Position numbers and translations under genes: made by a program. From an uncultured Bacteroidaceae bacterium (GTDB taxonomy: Bacteria > Bacteroidota > Bacteroidia > Bacteroidales > Bacteroidaceae): DNA of 64,000 bases. Shown here piece by piece: positions 16,905 through 25,077 of this stretch. How positions within the stretch are numbered: the stretch's first letter is position 1; each line of letters starts with the position of its first letter. The notes under the pieces are model-generated. The model did no database searches and was not told where the DNA came from. It saw only the letters and a program-made list of their open reading frames with translations. Where the stretch lies: positions 1-64,000 of the forward strand of contig CAJOLZ010000006.1 in the NCBI GenBank assembly GCA_905235575.1, written 5' to 3'.

Positions 16905-17177
16905 ATGGCACAGCAACCCACATCCGAAATCCGTTATCTGACAGCTCCCGCTATTGATACGAAGAAAAAGAAATACTGTCGTTTCAAGAAGAGCGGCATT
17001 AAGTATATCGACTACAAGAACCCCGAGTTCCTGAAGAAGTTCCTGAACGAGCAGGGTAAAATCCTGCCCCGCCGCATCACCGGCACATCACTGAAGTATC
17101 AGCGCCGCGTGGCACAGGCTGTCAAGCGTGCACGCCATCTGGCATTGCTCCCCTTCGTAACAGACTTGATGAAGTAA
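16905..17177 (+). CDS. rpsR: 30S ribosomal protein S18
   Basis: 90 residues, with the S18 core ([19 protein letters not shown], then [30 protein letters not shown]). An overlapping frame begins at 16848 inside rpsF, but ATG 16905 with GGAGG 13-17 bases upstream is the family start. It lies 4 bases after rpsF and 18 bases before rplI. Confidence 0.97.
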   Translation: MAQQPTSEIRYLTAPAIDTKKKKYCRFKKSGIKYIDYKNPEFLKKFLNEQGKILPRRITGTSLKYQRRVAQAVKRARHLALLPFVTDLMK

Positions 17178-17195
17178 AAATAGGAGGAATAAGAT

Positions 17196-17744
17196 ATGGA
17201 AATTATACTGAAAGAAGATATCATCGGCCTGGGATACAAGAACGACATTGTAAATGTTAAGCCGGGCTATGGCCGTAACTATCTCATTCCTACCGGAAAG
17301 GGTGTTATCGCCAGTGAGAGTGCAAAGAAAGAGTTGGCCGAAGTGCTCAAGCAGAAAGCTGTCAAGCTGGCCAAGATAAAGGCAGAAGCCGAAGCGCTGG
17401 CACAGAAACTGAATGCAGTTTCCCTGACCATCGCAACCAAGGTGAGCTCATCCGGCGTCATCTATGGCAGCGTGAACAGCCTGCAGATTGCCGACGAACT
17501 CCAGAAACTGGGATTTGCCATCGACCGCAAGACCATCCACGTGAAGGACGTGAAGGAAGTTGGCGAATACGTGGCCACCGTGCGTCTCCACAAGGAAGTG
17601 AGCGCCGAGGTTCCTTTCACTGTGATTGCAGAGAACGCTCCCGTCGAAGAGCCCGCCCCCGTGGCAGAAGCTCCCGTAGAAGCTGCACCTGCTGACGATT
17701 TCGAGATTCCTACTGAGGAAGACGACGCAGTGGAAGAAGCATAA
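17196..17744 (+). CDS. rplI: 50S ribosomal protein L9 with an acidic C-terminal tail
   Basis: 182 residues. The N-terminal domain (MEIILKEDIIGLGYKND and GYGRNYLIPTGKG) binds 23S rRNA and is joined by a long helix (about 43-75) to the C-terminal domain ending near residue 148. A further 34 residues form a Pro/Ala/Glu-rich acidic tail ending EEDDAVEEA that standard bacterial L9 lacks. This extension is a feature of several Bacteroidetes. Last gene of the operon; a terminator follows. Confidence 0.96.
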   Translation: MEIILKEDIIGLGYKNDIVNVKPGYGRNYLIPTGKGVIASESAKKELAEVLKQKAVKLAKIKAEAEALAQKLNAVSLTIATKVSSSGVIYGSVNSLQIADELQKLGFAIDRKTIHVKDVKEVGEYVATVRLHKEVSAEVPFTVIAENAPVEEPAPVAEAPVEAAPADDFEIPTEEDDAVEEA

Positions 17745-17770
17745 ACAAGGACATAGTTTTACTTTTATAA

Positions 17771-17815
17771 AATGCGAGGGGCACAACCGTGATGGTTCTG
17801 CCCCTCGCATTTTTT
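17771..17815. terminator. Bidirectional terminator after rplI
   Basis: A stem of 18 bases per arm with one mismatch (17771-17788 and 17794-17811), loop GTGAT and a T run. It ends the ribosomal operon and could also back up the terminator of the opposite lipoprotein gene. Confidence 0.92.
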
Positions 17816-17840
17816 GTCTCCTTGATGAAACGGCATAAAA

Positions 17841-17869
17841 AAAGGGCCACATCCGTGATGTAGTCCTTT
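17841..17869 (-). terminator. Terminator of the small lipoprotein gene
   Basis: On the minus strand an imperfect hairpin of about 13 bp per arm is followed by seven T, 26 bases past the lipoprotein stop codon. Confidence 0.75.
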
Positions 17870-17894
17870 CTGTTCTTGTTTTCGTTCTCTGTGC

Positions 17895-18086
17895 TTATTC
17901 AGCCTCGGGAGCCTCAACAACTTCAACTGCGATGCTGTCACCGGCACTGATAGTGTCAACAGCCTCTTCCTCAACAGCCTCAACTTCAACGGCTTCAGCC
18001 TCTTCAGCCTGCTGTGCAGCCTTGTTACCACAAGAAGCAAACGAAACAGCTACAATAGCTGTGAACAGAAATGCTAACTTTTTCAT
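17895..18086 (-). CDS. Small acidic lipoprotein (63 residues)
   Basis: A lipoprotein signal is visible (MKKLAFLFTAIVAVSFASC, Cys19), followed by NKAAQQ and a mature part of about 40 residues made almost only of Glu, Ala and Val (EEAEAVEVEAVEEEAV...). It has its own -7 box (18137-18144) and terminator (17841-17869), so it is a separate, probably well-expressed gene. Similar short acidic lipoproteins recur in Bacteroidetes; function unknown. Confidence 0.75.
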   Translation of the reverse strand: MKKLAFLFTAIVAVSFASCGNKAAQQAEEAEAVEVEAVEEEAVDTISAGDSIAVEVVEAPEAE

Positions 18087-18136
18087 TTTTTTAACTTTTT
18101 AAACCGTAAAACAATCTCTTTGCCTTAAAAACGCTG

Positions 18137-18144
18137 CAAAGGTA
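18137..18144 (-). promoter_or_regulatory. -7 box for the small lipoprotein gene
   Basis: Minus strand TACCTTTG, 50 bases before the start codon. Confidence 0.7.
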
Positions 18145-18198
18145 CGGCAATTTTTAATATGTTGTATCATTTTAACTTAAATTTTTCACATTTTTTTG

Positions 18199-18206
18199 TA
18201 CTTTTG
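18199..18206 (+). promoter_or_regulatory. -7 box for mtaB, 4 bases from the start codon
   Basis: TACTTTTG ends 4 bases before ATG 18211, so the mRNA is probably leaderless. Confidence 0.6.
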
Positions 18207-18210
18207 CAAT

Positions 18211-19542
18211 ATGAATGCACTGAAAGGGAAGAAAGCTGCTTACTTCACGTTGGGTTGTAAGTTGAATTTCTCAGAAACCAGCACACTCGGCCGCCAATTG
18301 CGTGAAGCTGGGGTGGAGCCAGTCTTAGCGAATGAGACCGCCGACATCTGCGTTGTTAATACATGCAGTGTCACCGAGGTGGCCGACTCCAAATGCCGCC
18401 AGGCCATCCATCGTCTCGTGCGTCGACATCCCGGTGCACTGCTGGTCGTCACTGGATGCTATGCACAGTTGAAGCCGCAGCAGGTGGCATCCATCGACGG
18501 TGTTGATCTTGTTGTAGGTTCTGAAGAGAAGGGCGACATCGTACGTCTGATAGCCGAGCGTCTTGCCATGCTTCCCGAAGAGCGGGCACTCGTGGCACAT
18601 GAATACCACACCAGCCGCACGGCCGACATACGTTCCTTTATGCCCAGTTGCTCGTGTGGCGAACGTACACGCTATTTCCTGAAAGTGCAGGACGGCTGTG
18701 ACTATTATTGCACTTATTGCACCATTCCCTTTGCCCGTGGACGCAGCCGTAACGGAAGCATCGCCATGCTTACCGAGCAGGCGCGTCAAGCTGCTGCTGA
18801 AGGTGGCAAGGAGATTGTGCTTACGGGTGTGAACATCGGCGACTACGGCCGCACCACAGGCGAGACCTTCATAGAGCTGCTGCGTGCACTTGATTGTGTC
18901 GAAGGCATCGAACGCTATCGTATCAGCAGCATCGAACCCAATCTGCTCACTGACGAGGTGCTGCAGTTCTGCGCCCAAAGTCGTGCCTTCATGCCACATT
19001 TCCACATTCCGCTGCAGAGTGGTTCCGACGAAGTGCTGCGTCTGATGCACCGTCGCTACGACACGGCATTCTTTGCCGAGAAGGTCGCGCGTGTCCATGC
19101 GTTGCTGCCCGATGCTTTCATCGGTGTGGATGTCATTGTAGGTACACGCGGTGAGACTGACGAACTTTTCCAAGATGCGCTTCGATTCATGCAACAGCTC
19201 GACGTGGCGCAGTTTCATGTCTTCAGCTACAGCGAACGTCCCGGCACCAAGGCTCTGCAGATTCCCCACTCGGTGCGTCCTGAGGTGAAGCACGAGCGCA
19301 GCCAGCAGATTCTCACTCTCAGCGAGGAAAAACTACATACCTTTTATAATAAATACGCGCGCGCGACTCGTCCCGTCCTTCTTGAGCACAGCCGCACGAA
19401 GGGCATCATGCACGGCTTCACGGACAATTACATACGTGTGGAACTGCAGGTGCCACTGACGCAGCAGGACAATCAGATTGTCAACGTGCAGCTTGGCGAT
19501 TGGAATCGCGACGGCGACGCGCTGACGGGCACACTAATTTGA
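18211..19542 (+). CDS. mtaB: tRNA t6A37 methylthiotransferase (MtaB type)
   Basis: 443 residues. Domain order is that of methylthiotransferases: UPF0004 domain with YFTLGCKLNFSE, VVNTCSVT and VVTGCYAQ (three cluster cysteines), then the radical SAM domain with CDYYCTYCTIP, and a C-terminal TRAM domain from about residue 375. It converts t6A37 to ms2t6A37 in tRNA. ATG 18211 is preferred to the in-frame ATG at 18196 because the -7 box overlaps the latter. The substrate t6A is made by the pathway that includes tsaC (841-1419). A GT2 gene follows after 9 bases. Confidence 0.93.
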   Translation: MNALKGKKAAYFTLGCKLNFSETSTLGRQLREAGVEPVLANETADICVVNTCSVTEVADSKCRQAIHRLVRRHPGALLVVTGCYAQLKPQQVASIDGVDLVVGSEEKGDIVRLIAERLAMLPEERALVAHEYHTSRTADIRSFMPSCSCGERTRYFLKVQDGCDYYCTYCTIPFARGRSRNGSIAMLTEQARQAAAEGGKEIVLTGVNIGDYGRTTGETFIELLRALDCVEGIERYRISSIEPNLLTDEVLQFCAQSRAFMPHFHIPLQSGSDEVLRLMHRRYDTAFFAEKVARVHALLPDAFIGVDVIVGTRGETDELFQDALRFMQQLDVAQFHVFSYSERPGTKALQIPHSVRPEVKHERSQQILTLSEEKLHTFYNKYARATRPVLLEHSRTKGIMHGFTDNYIRVELQVPLTQQDNQIVNVQLGDWNRDGDALTGTLI

Positions 19543-19551
19543 TGTGAGACG

Positions 19552-20565
19552 ATGAAACGCATAGCAATAGTCATTCTGAATTGGAACGGGCGGAAGATGA
19601 TGCAACGCTTCCTGCCTTCGGTGCTCGAACATTCTGCCGAGGCCGAAATCATCGTGGCCGATAATGCCAGTACCGACGACTCGCTCTCGTGGCTCGAACG
19701 CGAACATCCCCAGTTGCGTCGCATCGTGCTCGACCGAAATTATGGTTTTGCCGAGGGATACAACAAGGCGCTTCGCCAGGTGGATAGCGAGTTCTATCTG
19801 TTGCTGAACAGCGATGTCGAGGTCACTTCCGGTTGGCTTGCTCCGTTGCTCGCCTATATGGATGCCCATCCCGAGGTGGCCGCCTGCCAGCCCAAACTGC
19901 GGTGCGAGTGGCAGCGCGACAGCTTCGAATATGCCGGTGCGGCTGGGGGCTTCATCGATGCGCTCGGCTATCCCTATTGCCGTGGCAGGCTCATGTCGCA
20001 TGTCGAGACCGATTGCGGACAGTACGACGAGCCGATGAGCGTGATGTGGGCCACGGGTGCCTCGTTGCTCATTCGTAGTAAGGACTATTGGGATGCAGGA
20101 GGGCTCGATGCGTGTTTCTTTGCCCATCAGGAGGAGATAGACCTTTGTTGGCGTTTGCGCAGCAGGGGCAGGGGAGTGGCCTGCGTGCCCCAGAGCGTGG
20201 TGTTCCATTTGGGCGGCGGCACGTTGCCCAAGGACAATCCCCGGAAAACCTTCCTTAACTTCCGAAACAATCTGCTGCTTCTCTACAAGAATCTGCCCGA
20301 GGCTCGCCTGCGCCGCGTCATGCGCATCCGTTTCTGGCTCGATGCGCTGGCCAGCTTGCAGTTCTTTCTCACCGGTCAGTGGGGCAGTTGCCGTGCTGTG
20401 TGGCGTGCCCGTCGTGCATTCCGTCGGATGAAGCCCGATTTCGAGGCCGACCGGCGCGAGAACCTGCGACGGACGGTGCTCACTCCTGTGCCCGAACAAA
20501 GCACCTTCTCCCTCTTGTGGCAATTCTATTTCAAGCGGAAAAAGGTGTGGAGCGATTTGCCTTGA
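19552..20565 (+). CDS. Family 2 glycosyltransferase
   Basis: 337 residues. The GT-A fold starts MKRIAIVILNWNGR, with the nucleotide-sugar motifs ADNASTDDS and LLNSDVEV (the DxD equivalent), followed by MWATGASLLIRS and FFAHQEEIDLCWRLR, typical of rhamnosyltransferase-like GT2 enzymes. A hydrophobic/basic C-terminus suggests membrane association. It probably adds a sugar to an envelope glycan, with unknown donor and acceptor. It is joined to mtaB, an odd pairing that suggests shared transcription rather than function. A terminator follows at 20576. Confidence 0.88.
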   Translation: MKRIAIVILNWNGRKMMQRFLPSVLEHSAEAEIIVADNASTDDSLSWLEREHPQLRRIVLDRNYGFAEGYNKALRQVDSEFYLLLNSDVEVTSGWLAPLLAYMDAHPEVAACQPKLRCEWQRDSFEYAGAAGGFIDALGYPYCRGRLMSHVETDCGQYDEPMSVMWATGASLLIRSKDYWDAGGLDACFFAHQEEIDLCWRLRSRGRGVACVPQSVVFHLGGGTLPKDNPRKTFLNFRNNLLLLYKNLPEARLRRVMRIRFWLDALASLQFFLTGQWGSCRAVWRARRAFRRMKPDFEADRRENLRRTVLTPVPEQSTFSLLWQFYFKRKKVWSDLP

Positions 20566-20575
20566 CACTTCATTA

Positions 20576-20602
20576 AGCGCCCTGTTGTGGGCGCTTTTTT
20601 TT
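20576..20602 (+). terminator. Intrinsic terminator after the GT2 gene
   Basis: AGCGCCC / GGGCGCT stem of 7 bp with a 6-base loop and eight T. Confidence 0.9.
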
Positions 20603-20623
20603 GTAATTATTCTCTTAAGGAAT

Positions 20624-21451
20624 TCAGAACACGGGCAGGGTCATCGACTGGTAGAGCAGCGTTTTGGCCATCCGCTCGTGCCCTTGTGTGTTGGGATGCA
20701 GCCGGTCTTCTTCGGGATTCAGAAAATAGATGAGCTGTTCGGGCACGAGAGGTTGCAGTCCGCTCAGCGTGAACAGGTCGATGACGGGTATGCTCCACAG
20801 TTCGCCGGCCTCGCGTACGGCGCGAATATAATCGTCGATGTAGAGTCCCAGCTCGTTGGGAAACGTCTCTTCGGGCTGTATGTTGTCGCCGCCGAACTTA
20901 GCATAGCCGCGGTGTATCGGCGTGAGCAGCACCACCTGTTTCGTGGGATAGAGCTGTTTCACTTTCAGCATGGCCGTGTTGATGCGTCCGCACACGGTGG
21001 CCCCGTCGTAGTTCAGTTTTCGTTGCATGAGCGTCTCGGTGCGGCGTGGGTATCCGGCAGCGCGCTCCACTTCGGTCAGTTCTTCGCTGTACCATTTCCC
21101 AATCGGCACGCTTGCGTTGAAGTCGTTCGTCCCCAGGAAGAACAGGATGACGTCCACCTCTTGCCCGTGCTCGCGGTTCAGCTTGTCGATGTGTCCCGTC
21201 GCCTGCGTCCATGTGTGGCCGCTCACGGCATAAACGTATGCTTCGCTCTCGAGCCATTCCGAGAGGAAGTTCCAGTAGTGCTTCACGCGTCCGCCGCCAT
21301 GGTTGGGGTCGGTCACCGAATCTCCGATGTATGCAATTCGCTTGCCTGTCCACGGATGCACGAACGCCTGCGTGTCTTTCTTGTCTTTTGCACTGAGGTT
21401 CAGGCAGCCCAGCAATGCTGCCAGTACGATTAGGATGATGTCTCGTTTCAT
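20624..21451 (-). CDS. Secreted SGNH/GDSL-type hydrolase
   Basis: 275 residues. A signal peptide (MKRDIILIVLAALLGCLNLSAK) precedes the SGNH blocks: IAYIGDSVTD with the nucleophile Ser, a Gly in block II, FFLGTNDF with the Asn of block III, and DRLHPNTQGH with the catalytic Asp-His near the C-terminus. Such enzymes remove acyl groups from polysaccharides or lipids. The cysteine at about residue 16 is weak as a lipobox. The frame runs far upstream through a repeat array, but ATG 21451 has the signal peptide and a -7 box at 21475-21482. A nearby GH2 enzyme could act on the same glycan, though it is not in the same operon. Confidence 0.88.
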   Translation of the reverse strand: MKRDIILIVLAALLGCLNLSAKDKKDTQAFVHPWTGKRIAYIGDSVTDPNHGGGRVKHYWNFLSEWLESEAYVYAVSGHTWTQATGHIDKLNREHGQEVDVILFFLGTNDFNASVPIGKWYSEELTEVERAAGYPRRTETLMQRKLNYDGATVCGRINTAMLKVKQLYPTKQVVLLTPIHRGYAKFGGDNIQPEETFPNELGLYIDDYIRAVREAGELWSIPVIDLFTLSGLQPLVPEQLIYFLNPEEDRLHPNTQGHERMAKTLLYQSMTLPVF

Positions 21452-21474
21452 GGTTCCGATGTGTTTCGCTTTTG

Positions 21475-21482
21475 CAAAGTTA
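21475..21482 (-). promoter_or_regulatory. -7 box for the SGNH hydrolase gene
   Basis: Minus strand TAACTTTG, 23 bases before the start codon. Confidence 0.65.
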
Positions 21483-21617
21483 GCAAAAAATATGCAGTCC
21501 GCCAAAAAACGCCCGGCAAACGTCTCTCTTCTCCTTGCTTTGCTTTTGGAACTGCTCGGCTTGAAATAATGTTTACACGCAGTTCTTTCTGTTTCGATGC
21601 AAAATCCGAAAATGCGC

Positions 21618-21682
21618 GTTGCAGCGTGTTTCGATGTTTGTCGCACCACGTTGCGACGACCATCGCACCACGTTGCGTTTTC
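21618..21682 (+). repeat. 22-bp palindromic repeat array R4 (3 units)
   Basis: Forward orientation: one degenerate unit followed by two units with core CGCACCACGTTGCG, ending in GTTTTC. It lies in the divergent region between the SGNH and methyltransferase genes and belongs to a composite element with 21683-21845. Confidence 0.85.
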
Positions 21683-21845
21683 TTCCGAAGCCTGTTTTCT
21701 CGCGGAAAAGTCCGTCCTGCCGAGAAAATCACAATTTTCAGCAGACTTGATAATCAAGCGCTTACGTTTCCGTCGCATCGTGAAGCTTATCGAAACGCAC
21801 CGAATCTCATCGTTCCTAACTGCTTTTTGGTGCACCCCTCTCGGA
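21683..21845 (+). repeat. Shared flank of the composite repeat element, copy 2
   Basis: Inverted relative to 7298-7465 and 36858-37023. Landmarks are the palindrome CTTGAT-A-ATCAAG, then GCGCTTACG and CTCATCG, matching the other copies in order and spacing. It sits on the T-tract side of array R4. Confidence 0.55.
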
Positions 21846-21910
21846 TCGTCTCTGGCTTGAATCTTCCGATTTTCAGACATTTCCGTGCTTTTGCTCTATT
21901 GTATGCTTTT

Positions 21911-22042
21911 TCGTACCTTTGGCTTCGCCGAAAGTACTCTCGCTCGAGAAAATCAAGTCAAGCCTTGCTTTTCTTCTCGTACCTTTGGCTTCGCCGAAAG
22001 TACTCTCGCTCGAGAAAATCAAGTCAAGCCTTGCTTTTCTTC
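21911..22042 (+). repeat. Perfect tandem duplication of 66 bp carrying a promoter box
   Basis: 21911-21976 and 21977-22042 are identical. Each begins TCGTACCTTTG, which contains a -7 box (21914-21921, 21980-21987). A third TCGTACCTTTG occurs at 22051-22061, directly upstream of the methyltransferase gene. The unit is 22 codons long and so keeps a frame open, but no start or protein feature makes it look coding. Confidence 0.9.
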
Positions 22043-22053
22043 TCGCTTATTCG

Positions 22054-22061
22054 TACCTTTG
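22054..22061 (+). promoter_or_regulatory. -7 box nearest the RsmI-like gene
   Basis: TACCTTTG, 17 bases before ATG 22079; the third in a series with those in the tandem repeat. Confidence 0.65.
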
Positions 22062-22078
22062 TAGGGAAAACGCGAAGG

Positions 22079-22786
22079 ATGGAAGCAGCACTCTACTTGA
22101 TACCCGTCACATTGGGCGACACACCGCACGAGCGTGTGCTGCCGTCGTGGAACGCGCAGACGGTGGCGCCGATAAGGCATTTCATTGTCGAGGACGTGCG
22201 GTCTGCGCGGCGTTTCCTGCGGCGTATGGACCGCGAGTTTCCCATCGACGACTGCCAGTTCTACGAAATGGGCAAGCATGCCGACCCCGATCGCTTCGGC
22301 ACATATCTGAAGCCGCTCAGCGAGGGCCACTCCGTCGGCGTCATCAGCGAGGCAGGCTGTCCGGCCGTGGCCGACCCGGGAGCACTGGTCGTGTCGATAG
22401 CCCAGCGCCGCGGCTTTCGGGTGGTGCCCCTCGTCGGCCCCAGCAGCATGATACTGGCTGTGATGGCCAGCGGGCTCAACGGACAGAGCTTCGCCTTCAA
22501 TGGTTATCTGCCGGTGGAGCCTGCCGACAGAGCGAAGACGCTGAAGTCACTCGAGACACGCGCATGGAACGAGGGGCAGACACAGCTCTTCATCGAGACT
22601 CCCTTTCGCAACCAGAAGATGTTCGAGGCACTCACGCAGAACCTGCGTCCGCAGACACGGCTGTGCATCGCAGCCGGCATCACCACCGACGACGAGTGGA
22701 TTCGCACACACACCATCCAGGAATGGCGCCGCCTGCAACTGCCCAACCTGAGCAAGACGCCGGCCATCTTTCTCATCGGGAAATAG
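22079..22786 (+). CDS. SAM-dependent methyltransferase, RsmI/tetrapyrrole methylase family
   Basis: 235 residues. The fold is that of tetrapyrrole methylases: LYLIPVTLGD at the N-terminus, GVISEAGCPAVADPGA in the SAM-binding centre and VPLVGPSSMILAVMASG. RsmI 2'-O-methylates C1402 of 16S rRNA. This is the shorter Bacteroidetes form, without the RsmI C-terminal helical domain, so the substrate is less certain. The first in-frame ATG after the nearest -7 box is 22079. The GH2 gene begins 35 bases downstream. Confidence 0.85.
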   Translation: MEAALYLIPVTLGDTPHERVLPSWNAQTVAPIRHFIVEDVRSARRFLRRMDREFPIDDCQFYEMGKHADPDRFGTYLKPLSEGHSVGVISEAGCPAVADPGALVVSIAQRRGFRVVPLVGPSSMILAVMASGLNGQSFAFNGYLPVEPADRAKTLKSLETRAWNEGQTQLFIETPFRNQKMFEALTQNLRPQTRLCIAAGITTDDEWIRTHTIQEWRRLQLPNLSKTPAIFLIGK

Positions 22787-22821
22787 GAAAATTTAATGGA
22801 AAAACAAAAACTATACTCAGT

Positions 22822-24969
22822 ATGAAACTACGCTTCATTATCCTCTCCATGCTCCTCTGCGCGCAGTGGGCCATGGCTGCACCGTCTGCCACGAAGATTC
22901 AGGAACTGGACAGCTGGCTCTTCCGCCGCGCCGACGAAAGCGGATGGACCAAGGTGAAACTGCCTCACAGCACCAACGCGGTGGACGGGCAGAGCGCCAA
23001 ATACTATCGCGGCGATGCCACCTATCGCACCGAAATACGTGTGTCGAAAAAAAACGAGCACAACTATTTCCTTCTCTTCAAAGCCGCAGCCCAGGCCGCC
23101 GAAGTGCGCGTGAACGGTCAGCAGGCAACGATACACAAGGGCGGCTACACGCCCTTTACGGTGGACATTACCCCCTATGTGCGCGAAGGTAGCAACGAGG
23201 TGGAGGTGACGACGAACAACGAGATGGACCTCACCATGCCGCCCGTCAGCTCGGACTTCAACAAGAACAACGGTCTGCACGACCGCGTTTTCCTGCTCAC
23301 CACAGGGCCTGTCTACATCGACACGCAAACGATGGGATACACCGGACTGCATGTTCAGCAGAAAAACGTATCGGAGAAACGCGCCGACATCATCGTCGAA
23401 ACACAGTTGATGAACAGTCTGGTACAGCCGCAGAAAGCACAGGTGGAAGTGACCGTGACCGATGCGAAAGGCAAGGTGGTGGCCGAGGACTTGCAGTCAC
23501 TCACACTGGCTGGCACCGGACGTCGCGGACAGCGCTTCAGCCAGGTGCTCACACTCTATGAGCCTCACCTGTGGAGCGGACTCGAAGATCCCTACCTCTA
23601 TCATGTGCAGCTGCAGGTAAAGGTGGACGGCAAGGCTGTGGAAAACCGCTCCATACGCATCGGCCTGCGCTCGTTCTACATGGACCCGGATAAGGGTTTC
23701 ATACTGAACGGACGCTATTATCCGCTGCGTGGCGTGTCCATGCATCAGGATAAATATCTGCGCGCATCGGCACTGACGGAGGCCGACATCCGCAGAGATT
23801 TCGAGGACATACGCGAGTTGGGCTGCAACTTCATCCGCCTGGCTCACTATCCGCATAGCGAACTCACCTTCGACCTCTGCGACGAGCTCGGCATCGTGGT
23901 ACAGACTGAGATACCGTGGGTGAACGAGTGCGGTCCCGACACGACACGCTTCGACCAGCGAGCCTTCCAGCGCAACATCGTCGGCGCATTTCAGGAGATG
24001 GTGCGCGGACACTACAATCATCCCTCGATTGTCTTCTGGGGAATGTGGAACGAACTGGGCAACACGCATGCGAACCATGCCCAAGGACAGCCGCTCGACC
24101 GACGTTTCATGGGCGAAACCAGCCAGCAGATGTATCAGTGGGGACAGCGTAACGACCCCGACCGATACTATGGTCTTGCCGCCATGGACAATGTCGTGAA
24201 CACTCCGGAACTGGTGCGCGGACAGAACTTCGACTACTTTGCCGTGAATCAGTATCATGGTTGGTATGGCAACAATAGGTCGCCCGAAGGTGCCCGCTCG
24301 CTGCAAGCCTATCTGGACGACCTCCACAAGAAGCGTGGCACGGTGGCCATCAGCGAATATGGTGCCGGCATCAGTCCCTTCTGTCACTCGGATAATCCCG
24401 CTTCCACCACGAATCCGTCTTCGGGAGGAGCACGTCACGACGAGGAATGGGGCAATATACTTCACGAGATAAGCCTTGAGATATTGCAGCGCAGTCCCTA
24501 TTTGCAGTACTCCTCGGCATGGGTGCTCTACGACTTCGCCGTGGCATCGCGCAAGGAGGGTTATCTTGTCTCGGAAAACATGACCGATACGCGCGAGGAA
24601 CCATCAAACATGTATATCAACGACAAGGGATTCATCACACGCGACCGTAAGGTGAAGAAAGACGTGTTCTATCTCTACAAGGCTGCATGGAACAAGCGCG
24701 AGACCACTGTGTATATCTCTTCGCGACGCTACACCGAGCGTCCCGGAAACGAAGTTACCCTCAAGGTCTACAGCAACGCGACGCAGTTGAGCCTCTATCA
24801 GAACGGACGTCTTGTAGAGACATTGAAAGGCAGCCATCATCCCACAGGCGTGGTGTGGACGTTCAGTCCTGTGACGTTCCAAAAGGAGCGCGACACGTTC
24901 CGCGTGGAGGGACTCGATGCCGACGGTCGCAAGATTGTCGACCAAGTGACGTGGAGTCACGCTCTTTAG
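22822..24969 (+). CDS. Glycoside hydrolase family 2 protein (beta-galactosidase-like), secreted
   Basis: 715 residues. A signal peptide (MKLRFIILSMLLCAQWAMA) is followed by the GH2 sugar-binding domain (about 30-170), an immunoglobulin-like domain (about 180-300) and the TIM barrel from about 305. The acid/base glutamate is E411 in MWNELGN and the nucleophile E512 in ISEYGAG. The protein is probably periplasmic and removes beta-linked galactose, glucuronate or mannose residues; the exact sugar cannot be read from sequence. A much longer frame open from 21919 is an artefact through the upstream gene. A strong terminator follows. Confidence 0.92.
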   Translation: MKLRFIILSMLLCAQWAMAAPSATKIQELDSWLFRRADESGWTKVKLPHSTNAVDGQSAKYYRGDATYRTEIRVSKKNEHNYFLLFKAAAQAAEVRVNGQQATIHKGGYTPFTVDITPYVREGSNEVEVTTNNEMDLTMPPVSSDFNKNNGLHDRVFLLTTGPVYIDTQTMGYTGLHVQQKNVSEKRADIIVETQLMNSLVQPQKAQVEVTVTDAKGKVVAEDLQSLTLAGTGRRGQRFSQVLTLYEPHLWSGLEDPYLYHVQLQVKVDGKAVENRSIRIGLRSFYMDPDKGFILNGRYYPLRGVSMHQDKYLRASALTEADIRRDFEDIRELGCNFIRLAHYPHSELTFDLCDELGIVVQTEIPWVNECGPDTTRFDQRAFQRNIVGAFQEMVRGHYNHPSIVFWGMWNELGNTHANHAQGQPLDRRFMGETSQQMYQWGQRNDPDRYYGLAAMDNVVNTPELVRGQNFDYFAVNQYHGWYGNNRSPEGARSLQAYLDDLHKKRGTVAISEYGAGISPFCHSDNPASTTNPSSGGARHDEEWGNILHEISLEILQRSPYLQYSSAWVLYDFAVASRKEGYLVSENMTDTREEPSNMYINDKGFITRDRKVKKDVFYLYKAAWNKRETTVYISSRRYTERPGNEVTLKVYSNATQLSLYQNGRLVETLKGSHHPTGVVWTFSPVTFQKERDTFRVEGLDADGRKIVDQVTWSHAL

Positions 24970-25017
24970 GTTGAATAACCGATTCGCTTCTAACCCGAAT
25001 CGCAGATACGAAAAAAG

Positions 25018-25044
25018 GGCCGCAAATCACATTCGATTTGCGGC
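25018..25044. terminator. Terminator between the GH2 and isomerase genes
   Basis: An 11-bp perfect stem (GGCCGCAAATC / GATTTGCGGCC) with a 5-base loop, A-rich on one side and T-rich on the other, placed between convergent genes. Confidence 0.9.
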
Positions 25045-25077
25045 CTTTGCTTTTTCTTGACTTATCCCGAACCGGGT

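Noticed and set aside
21911-22061. Coding interpretation of the 66-bp tandem repeat (22-residue peptide repeat)
   Set aside because: The unit being a multiple of three keeps the frame open by chance. The repeat contains promoter boxes and directly precedes a well-defined start codon.
21919-22821. N-terminal extension of the GH2 gene giving a 1016-residue protein
   Set aside because: It crosses the RsmI-like gene in another frame, has a composition unlike any protein domain, and the true signal peptide starts at 22822.
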